DNA of 56,632 nt. It comes from CAZFLD01 sp964519835. GTDB lineage: Bacteria; Spirochaetota; Spirochaetia; DSM-27196; CAZFLD01. The notes beneath the pieces were generated by a model. The model was not told where the DNA came from and did not search any database. It saw only the letters and a program-made list of their open reading frames with translations. Below are positions 50,523 to 56,632 of the stretch, piece after piece. The DNA lies in contig CAZFLD010000025.1 of NCBI GenBank assembly GCA_964519835.1, positions 1 through 56,632 on the forward strand. Reading direction: 5' to 3'. Every line of letters starts with the position of its first letter. The stretch's first letter is position 1. Made by a program: the position numbers and the translations under genes.

Positions 50523-53500
50523 GTTGTAATTGTAGGTGTTGTCACCGTCGGTGAACGTCTCCGGTGCACTGTCATCGAGCTCGACCTTGATAAATATGTA
50601 GTCGTTTGCGCTGAGGCTGCCGGCGCTGCCAACGCTGTCGGTGGCGCGCACGCTCGAATAACTGGAGTCGTATCGGCCGATGACCGTTGTCGGACTCGAG
50701 TCCGCACTGCTGAGCTCCGATTCTGTGATCACGTTGTCGCCGGAGTCGGTAACAAAGGTCGACGAAGACATGACCCAAACTGTGGCTTTGAACGGCAGGC
50801 CGTAACTCCGGTCCGAGTTGAACTCGAAGTCCATCTCTGTCACGGGATCACTCTCGTCCGGGACCTGAAACCAAAAGAAGTCATAATCGGCCGATGCGTC
50901 CACATCATCCGATCCTGCTTCCTCGTCGGGCTCACCTGTGCCAAGACTATGGTCAGTCCAGTGGATGGTCCGGCGCACGCCGAGTACTCGTGCCGTCGCC
51001 GCCGGCGTCTCGACCGTCAGCTGATTCCGACCGGCAAAGTTTGGACCGGAGTCGTCGAGGTTATCGTAGCCAATCCAGGGAGTCTCATCGAGGCCGCCTG
51101 AGAAGTAAGGATTAGTTCGGGCATCGGTCTGCCACACCGTGATTTGCTGATCCGGATTCTCATAGTCTCGTAGGTCACCCTCGTCGTCGCCAACTCGTTC
51201 GAGCACAAGCGCGTACCCGCCGGTTGTCGGATTGTCCGGTTGGTCGACCCGCTCAACCTTGATCCAATAGTCCCCGTAATCCGAATCTGTGCGTAGCGTT
51301 CCGCCTTTCACCCGGGGATCGGAGGACCACTCGCCCCCCCCCGTGACATAGGCGTTGGTGTCAGGAACCGTATGGACATCGATCCCGTCATCGTACGTTG
51401 TACTGTCATACACTTCGAAGTCCACTTCGACTCCGTCCGCACCTTCTGCCGGGCGGGCAATGATCCGATAGCGCTCGAAGCTTTCACCAGTGCTAAACCT
51501 GAACCAGTCTACGTCGTCCTCGAGGTCGGTTCCGTCTTCAGTGCTATAGATGGTGCGGAGCCGGATAGCGTTGAGACCTTTGCCGGCGAGTGCCGCGTTT
51601 TCGAACGTCAACGGGGTCGCATTCTCGTTGAATTGCTGGTACTCATCCAAGCCCGAGGTACTTGGGTCATCGAGCTGGTCCGCAGGGTCCGGTCCGTACG
51701 TAAAGGTAACTCGGTAGGCGCCGGTAAGCCGAACGGGATCATCACCGCCGCCTACAGTAGAACTGACGTTGCGAACACGGACATAGTAGGTTCCCGGATC
51801 ACCGTAACCGGCGTCGCCGGGATCCTCTATGTACATGCGTCCGTCCCCGTACGCCTCCGAAGTTTGCACGCCCGAGCCATCGGCGCGTTTTAGCTCCAAC
51901 TCGAACTCAAGACCGCGCTCTGCGGCGGAGCCACCGCCGTCAAAAAAGGACGGATCCTCATCGACCTCGACGATGTAGTCGTAGCCCTCGGAGATTGTTA
52001 TCTCGAAGTAATCGTAGTCGCTACCGCCTTCTTCCTCGTCAAAGGTATGAGTGCGAGCGTTGTCCCTTCCGAGGGACAAAACGTTCGCATTAGAGATTGT
52101 ATCGTCGCCTTCGTACGCGTCTTGTTCGGGCGGCGTATAGAAAAAGCCGATGTCATAGGCCCCAAGGCCACCGGCGGGACTACTGACTAAGACGTAGTAG
52201 GTTTGCCCCGCGTTAAGCACATTGGTGTCGGCCACCGATCGTGCCGCCGAACCGATAGATTGCCCAAGCGCATTTTGGTCGGTCAGTAAATCGGAGTCCG
52301 TGGCAAATAAAGCGACGTGTGTGTCAAAACTCGTTTCACGGATCCGAACTTCGTACTGATCGGTTTTTGCCGGTGTGAACTTAAAATAGTCGATGTCATC
52401 AAGAGAGTGCAGGTTTCGAGCCGTCTCGAACGAAGAGAAGGATAGTGCTCGATAGGCACTGCTACTGCTGTCGTCGTCCTCAAACGCGTCTGCGTCCACG
52501 GGGCCCTTGTTAAACAGCTCAATTGTGACCTCTGAACCTAGACCGATCTTGAACGAATCTTTGCCGACGTAAAAACCATCTTCGATAATAAAACTTCCGC
52601 CGTCATCTTGCTCGAACGGGAACTCGTCGTTGAACGGGACAACATTGCCATCGCCTCCGATCTTGATCCAATGTTGGACGTCGGATCCGTCTTCAGTGTC
52701 TTTGTCCGTCGCAAACGAATCATTCAAATCATGAACCACAACAAAATGGTACTCATTCCCATCACCCGGCAGATCATCCGACAAAAACACATAGCGACCG
52801 TCCTGCGTGATCGGCGTACCGGTGAGAGCAGCAGTGTACAGATCCGGATTCGAGCCGAAATCAGTAGGCAACGGCGATGCATATGCAAACAGATACACGG
52901 GCCTCTCGGCACTTACTTCCAGCGTACCGGTATACGTGAAGTCGATGCCGATCTCGTCCGGGCCGTAGTAGATAGTGGTAAACGAGTAGGTCGCGTTGGT
53001 CCCGAGAGTAGAACCGGTGGCGCTCTGAGCCGTGGACTCTACCGTCACATCATAGACCGTGTCCGGGTCCAGGATTGCCTCAGGCGAGAAGGTGACTGTA
53101 TACACGCCACCGCTGTCGTCGTAGGCTGCGGTGCCGGGTACGTCGCTTCCTCCTTGAACCGCCACACCAACGGCCGCTTCCGCTGAGGCGGCATCCATCG
53201 CACGGTCGAACGTTACAACCACGGCGGCATCAAGAGGGACATCCGTGCCGTCGTCGCTCGGGGAGAGGCTTTCTACAACGGGCCTCGGCGAAGCGGTAAA
53301 AGAAAAGGTGGCGGCCGAACCAAGCGCGACTCCGGCGGCACTTTCGACGGCGCCGGAGATCGTTATCACGTAGTTGGTTCCGGCGGAAAACGGGGAATCC
53401 GGCGTAAACGTCGCCTTGTAGTCTACTCCGTCAAACTCATAGACAGTCGTTCCGGTGACGGCGTCGCCACCCGACGTGGCCAGGCTGACCGCGGCCTCCA

Positions 53501-54392
53501 CGCTGTCCTTGTCCATCGGCCTGTCGAAGGTCACCACGATTGTGGAATTGATAGGCGCGTTTTGCTCACCGTCGGCGGGCGATACACTGCTGATCACCGG
53601 CCTCGGCGACGTGGTGAACTCCCAGGTCTTGCCGGAGCCAAGAGCAACACCGTCGGCATCGAGTAACCCGTCGGAGATGATGCTTGCCTCATACGTGACG
53701 TCGGGGCTCAATGGGTTCTCCGGGGTGAAGGTGGCTTCTTTTGTTTCTTCGTCGTAGGAGACCACGCCGTCAATGGCCGAGCCCGACGCCGACACAACAA
53801 AGGTCTCGGTCGTAACGGTGTCGGCGTCTATGTCGCGTGAAAAAGCCGCCGTCACGGTGCGGTTCAGGCCGACGCCGGTAGTGTTTTCACCCGGCGTGAC
53901 CGATACTATCGTCGCCGCAGCTCGCGTTGTGAACTGGTAGGTAACGTCCTGCGGAAGCATCAATCCGACCGCCGACTCGAGCGTGTCGGATGCCAGCACA
54001 ACGGTGTATGTTGTTGCGGGAGCCAGAACTGATTCGGGCGCGAAGGATAGGGCATTCTCCTCGGCATCGTAGGTGGCGGTGCCGGTCACCTCGGTGCCGT
54101 CGCCGGTGCGTATGGTAACCGCGGCAGACAAGCTCTCCGACGCCATGGACTGGCTAAAGACGATCGTGACGGTAGCCGTGACGGGAACGTCTTGCTCCCC
54201 ATTCGCGGGTGTGACCGAAGACACGCTTAGATTTCCGAGCTCCTGCACGGCAACTTCTTGGTCAATCTGCTGCTGTAGCTCAACGACCAGAGGGTTTTCG
54301 CAGGCGGAAAGGAAAAACAGCAATGCCGTCGATGCCAGGGCAACAAAAACGGGTAGCACTTGCCGTCTTGGATACCTGCCTGGACCTATCAT
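50475..54392 (-). CDS. Large lipoprotein with four Big_5-type Ig repeats and PPC-like modules
   Basis: This 1305-residue surface or periplasmic lipoprotein has a basic N-region, a hydrophobic core and the lipobox LSAC near residue 31. Four Ig-like Big_5 domains follow at about 55-152, 157-258, 263-364 and 369-470, each beginning with a P/G-rich SVSP or SLSP turn and containing VTFDRPMD-like strands. Residues about 480-1300 are beta-rich, acidic and contain repeated EDDD/EGDD starts and YDYFEITI or DIDYFKFT strands, like bacterial pre-peptidase C-terminal (PPC) domains. The ATG sits next to the stop of the transglutaminase gene, with a GGGGGG-AAGAG ribosome site. A calcium-binding adhesion or matrix role is inferred. 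Confidence 0.75.
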   Translation of the reverse strand: MIGPGRYPRRQVLPVFVALASTALLFFLSACENPLVVELQQQIDQEVAVQELGNLSVSSVTPANGEQDVPVTATVTIVFSQSMASESLSAAVTIRTGDGTEVTGTATYDAEENALSFAPESVLAPATTYTVVLASDTLESAVGLMLPQDVTYQFTTRAAATIVSVTPGENTTGVGLNRTVTAAFSRDIDADTVTTETFVVSASGSAIDGVVSYDEETKEATFTPENPLSPDVTYEASIISDGLLDADGVALGSGKTWEFTTSPRPVISSVSPADGEQNAPINSTIVVTFDRPMDKDSVEAAVSLATSGGDAVTGTTVYEFDGVDYKATFTPDSPFSAGTNYVITISGAVESAAGVALGSAATFSFTASPRPVVESLSPSDDGTDVPLDAAVVVTFDRAMDAASAEAAVGVAVQGGSDVPGTAAYDDSGGVYTVTFSPEAILDPDTVYDVTVESTAQSATGSTLGTNATYSFTTIYYGPDEIGIDFTYTGTLEVSAERPVYLFAYASPLPTDFGSNPDLYTAALTGTPITQDGRYVFLSDDLPGDGNEYHFVVVHDLNDSFATDKDTEDGSDVQHWIKIGGDGNVVPFNDEFPFEQDDGGSFIIEDGFYVGKDSFKIGLGSEVTIELFNKGPVDADAFEDDDSSSSAYRALSFSSFETARNLHSLDDIDYFKFTPAKTDQYEVRIRETSFDTHVALFATDSDLLTDQNALGQSIGSAARSVADTNVLNAGQTYYVLVSSPAGGLGAYDIGFFYTPPEQDAYEGDDTISNANVLSLGRDNARTHTFDEEEGGSDYDYFEITISEGYDYIVEVDEDPSFFDGGGSAAERGLEFELELKRADGSGVQTSEAYGDGRMYIEDPGDAGYGDPGTYYVRVRNVSSTVGGGDDPVRLTGAYRVTFTYGPDPADQLDDPSTSGLDEYQQFNENATPLTFENAALAGKGLNAIRLRTIYSTEDGTDLEDDVDWFRFSTGESFERYRIIARPAEGADGVEVDFEVYDSTTYDDGIDVHTVPDTNAYVTGGGEWSSDPRVKGGTLRTDSDYGDYWIKVERVDQPDNPTTGGYALVLERVGDDEGDLRDYENPDQQITVWQTDARTNPYFSGGLDETPWIGYDNLDDSGPNFAGRNQLTVETPAATARVLGVRRTIHWTDHSLGTGEPDEEAGSDDVDASADYDFFWFQVPDESDPVTEMDFEFNSDRSYGLPFKATVWVMSSSTFVTDSGDNVITESELSSADSSPTTVIGRYDSSYSSVRATDSVGSAGSLSANDYIFIKVELDDSAPETFTDGDNTYNYNSTGEYYFSFWESDDG

Positions 54393-56492
54393 CTACTCTT
54401 CCCCCCAAATCACTTCGTTGCGTTGTTGTGCCGAAGACGCCCGCCCATCGTCACGATTCTGACTGACGATATAACCATAGCGCTCCGCGAGATCCGGGTC
54501 CAAGAGCTCGGCCTCGCGGTACTTCTCCGTCGCCGGCGGGTACTCCTCCCGCTCAAAGTGGACCCGTGCCATAGAGATCAACACAAGCGGATCGTCATCG
54601 CGGGATTCGTAGGCTCGGTTGTAGTACAACAGGGCATTATCCAGCTCATCTCTTAGATAGGCGAGATTGCCCAGGTTAATCAGCGCCGGTCGGTACTCCC
54701 GTTCGGCCACCGCACGGAGGAATTGCTCCTGCGCCTCCTCGTAGAGGCCGTAGCGGGCGTACACCGTCCCCAGCCGATTCACCAGGCGCGGATTGCCGTT
54801 GCTCGCCTCGATTCGTTCCTCCAGCTCGGCAACCTGCGGGGCGATCTCGCGGCGAACAAAGGACCCGAGAACGTCCGTGTACTGCGGAACCACTTCCGTT
54901 GTCTGGGGGATTCGTATGTCCAGCGGCTGTGACGCAAATCCGGTCGGTTGGTAGATGGTCCACGCATCCTCTATTGGATACATCCGCGCGGCATCGGCGG
55001 CGCGATTTTCGCGCCACTGCTTGGCCCCTGTCGACCATGCCGCGAGGAAGTTCTCCTGAAGCAGCGTAATCTCGAGAGGCACCCATGCCTCGCCGTCAAC
55101 GTAAACAAGGTCGCGCGTGGTGGCGAAGGTGTTTTCCGCCTCCTCTTGGTCCATATCGAGAGCAAAGGCCGTATAGAGGTGCCCGGGGATCGTCACAAAC
55201 GCCGATCTGATGCCGACCGACTGCAAAAGCGCGGCATAAAGGATTGAAAGGTCGTCGCAGTCACCACTCCGAAAGTCCAACGTCTGCTGTGGAAACTGAA
55301 GGAAGTCGAGAGCGGATTCGTTTTCCGAAAGCTCGATATAGCTCGAATTCGGGTCGATCTGGTACTCCATGCCGTACAGTCGAAGGGCCTCGAAGATTGC
55401 CATCGCAACTCGAAGCTTTTCGTTGACCTCGGTTGTTCCTTCGCTTCGGATTGCAGAGGCGATGTTCCGAGAAAACCGGTTGACGGTGGGGTCGTTGGGA
55501 GTAACAAAGGCGGCGGCCCTTCTATCGTCGTCCCAGGTCATGTTGTTGCGGTTGAGAATTGGGAGCGTCTCGGTCAGGTTGGCCGTGAGTTGGTCTTCAC
55601 CCACCTCGTACTCGACAATAACCTCCGCGGTCACCGACGTTCCCTCGGTCACGTCGAGAATCGACTCGGTGAACAAACCAAGCAATGGCGCCGTCACCTC
55701 CTCGCCCGGCTCGATGCTTTCGAATGTCGCGCCGACCTTTGGCGCGTCCATGTACTGGTTTACAAAAAAGCTAACCTTGACGTTGGATATCTGCTCGGAC
55801 TCGTTGTTGACAAAACCAACCTGACCGAGCGGATTGTCATTGTAGTAGCGATAAAAAACCGGAAATACACGGTCGAACTCCGGCGGTCGGATCTCGATCC
55901 GTGGTCGACGCATGGGAGCCGGGCCGGCCGGAGCCGCTCCGGGGACAAACCGAGCGGAAAGACTCACGGCGAGGCCCTCGGCTGCGGATTGATCGGAAAA
56001 GCCGTTGTCGACGGAGATCGAGCCGACATGATAGTCGTAGCCGGCTCCCAGGCCCAAACTAAAGCCGGGCGACAGGTTGAAACTAAGGCTAAACTCGGCG
56101 CCGAGAGATGGATAGCCGGTTACCAGATCGTCCCGAATCACCAGGTAGGCGCCGCCGAGGATACCGAGGCGGATGTCGATACTGTCGTCGATGTCGAGGC
56201 GTGTGCCGGCCCCGACGCGCGCAGTGATAAAATTGGTCGGTGGCGTACCGGTTGCAGCCGTCGGAAACACCGTGTAGCCGATGCCACCCCGTCCGTAGGC
56301 GGGACCGTCAAAATCGAGCAGCGCCGACAACACGCCGCCACCACCAATTGTATACCGCTCCGCGGCGCTCCGGAGGGGAACCATCGCCTGTCCCTGCACG
56401 TCGAGAGACAAAGACACGGGTTCCTCTTGCGCCACAGACACACCGGCAACCGCGGCGCAAACCAGAACAAGAACCAGTCGGCGACGTAACAT
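54393..56492 (-). CDS. Exported barrel-like, transglutaminase and TPR protein
   Basis: This 699-residue protein has a signal peptide ending at SVAQ (about residue 22). Residues 25-200 look like an outer-membrane beta-barrel (alternating Gly/aromatic strands). A beta-sandwich linker follows (225-300). A transglutaminase-like domain at about 390-500 has the Cys in SGDCDDLSILYAALLQ (near 412) and a His in IPGHLYTAF; the third triad position reads WVPLEITL, with Glu in place of Asp. TPR repeats occupy about 565-680 (LVNRLGTVYARYGLYEEAQ and similar). It is directly upstream of the Big_5 lipoprotein, so the two probably form a surface-assembly operon. Cysteine-protease or peptide-ligase activity is possible. 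Confidence 0.75.
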   Translation of the reverse strand: MLRRRLVLVLVCAAVAGVSVAQEEPVSLSLDVQGQAMVPLRSAAERYTIGGGGVLSALLDFDGPAYGRGGIGYTVFPTAATGTPPTNFITARVGAGTRLDIDDSIDIRLGILGGAYLVIRDDLVTGYPSLGAEFSLSFNLSPGFSLGLGAGYDYHVGSISVDNGFSDQSAAEGLAVSLSARFVPGAAPAGPAPMRRPRIEIRPPEFDRVFPVFYRYYNDNPLGQVGFVNNESEQISNVKVSFFVNQYMDAPKVGATFESIEPGEEVTAPLLGLFTESILDVTEGTSVTAEVIVEYEVGEDQLTANLTETLPILNRNNMTWDDDRRAAAFVTPNDPTVNRFSRNIASAIRSEGTTEVNEKLRVAMAIFEALRLYGMEYQIDPNSSYIELSENESALDFLQFPQQTLDFRSGDCDDLSILYAALLQSVGIRSAFVTIPGHLYTAFALDMDQEEAENTFATTRDLVYVDGEAWVPLEITLLQENFLAAWSTGAKQWRENRAADAARMYPIEDAWTIYQPTGFASQPLDIRIPQTTEVVPQYTDVLGSFVRREIAPQVAELEERIEASNGNPRLVNRLGTVYARYGLYEEAQEQFLRAVAEREYRPALINLGNLAYLRDELDNALLYYNRAYESRDDDPLVLISMARVHFEREEYPPATEKYREAELLDPDLAERYGYIVSQNRDDGRASSAQQRNEVIWGEE

Positions 56493-56632
56493 AACTCCCC
56501 CCGAATACCAGCATTGCTGAGTTTTTTTGTTAACCTATCGCAATAGTCAGATATATTCAAATCTTTTATCGAGCTGTCGCATCCTAATTTCCCGCGGAAA
56601 TTATACCTACACCGGCGGTGAGATTCCGAAGG
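56493..56632. promoter_or_regulatory. Upstream region of barrel/transglutaminase operon
   Basis: The 140 bases are AT-rich with a GGGGGGAG-type ribosome site directly before the ATG (on the minus strand). They probably contain the promoter of the two-gene operon, but no clear -35/-10 pair can be assigned. The inverted repeat at 56586-56602 is listed separately. Confidence 0.4.
56586..56602. repeat. 17-bp inverted repeat (candidate operator)
   Basis: AATTTCC and GGAAATT are 7-base arms around CGC. It lies about 95 bases upstream of the barrel/transglutaminase start in an AT-rich stretch. It could be a regulator site; there is no T-run to make it a terminator. Confidence 0.4.

Noticed and set aside
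1..56632. CRISPR arrays, insertion sequences, prophage genes, rRNA or tRNA genes
   Set aside because: No regularly spaced repeats, transposase or integrase motifs, or structural RNA signatures were seen by eye.

Overview
The window is GC-rich DNA from a diderm (Gram-negative) bacterium. It encodes signal peptides, many lipoprotein signals with loose lipoboxes, an outer-membrane-barrel-like protein and separate feoA/feoB/feoC genes. Clear Shine-Dalgarno sequences (AGGAG, GGAGG) precede many genes, and GTG and TTG starts are frequent. Common Shine-Dalgarno use, the lipobox style, the absence of type IX secretion tails, the PEGA and FG-GAP lipoproteins and the transglutaminase/TPR protein fit a free-living, probably marine or saline, member of the Spirochaetota better than Bacteroidota. 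This assignment is inference; no rRNA or tRNA gene was found to test it. No insertion sequence, prophage, CRISPR array or origin was recognised.

Layout. (1) 0.1-14 kb: a small barrel-like protein, then a tightly packed minus-strand array read from 14010 to 777. It runs sigma-54 response regulator, histidine kinase, three large beta-propeller (FG-GAP type) lipoproteins, a sulfatase, ResB and CcsA; most neighbours overlap. (2) 14.2-18.2 kb: a plus-strand operon with a Ser/Thr kinase, a second kinase with altered catalytic motifs and a small-alarmone hydrolase of the MESH1 type; both kinases carry a CxxC-CxxC zinc ribbon. (3) 18.2-24.7 kb: a DUF2723 membrane protein, a small lipoprotein, a SprA-related putative metalloprotease, an ArsC-family protein and a P-type Ca2+ ATPase. 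(4) 24.8-27.5 kb: DRTGG-like protein, alpha/beta hydrolase and DASH cryptochrome in one operon. (5) 27.5-33.5 kb, minus strand: calcineurin-like nuclease, SbcC/YhaN-like ATPase, radical SAM protein and PhzF-family protein. (6) 33.6-39.2 kb: a DUF1295 membrane enzyme converging on and overlapping a MATE transporter, a DUF4384 protein, GAPDH and a VOC protein.

(7) 39.3-42.8 kb holds what I consider the most interesting locus: a cysteate synthase, an alpha-oxoamine synthase of the type that joins an amino acid to a fatty acyl group, and a divergent short-chain dehydrogenase. Together these are the expected enzymes for sulfonolipid (capnine) base synthesis: phosphoserine plus sulfite to cysteate, cysteate plus acyl thioester to 3-ketocapnine, then reduction. 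Sulfonolipids are known mainly from Bacteroidota and relatives, so a compact set in a probable spirochaete would be new.

(8) 42.8-43.6 kb: a DUF308 gene broken by an in-frame TAA and a 37-residue DUF1761 stub. (9) 43.6-47.4 kb: feoABC ferrous iron uptake with a divergent DtxR/MntR-family regulator. (10) 47.7-50.5 kb: a second sulfatase and the relic of a C5 cytosine DNA methyltransferase that has lost its central motifs. (11) 50.5-56.5 kb: a 1305-residue lipoprotein with four Big_5-type Ig repeats and PPC-like modules, directly downstream of a barrel/transglutaminase/TPR protein.
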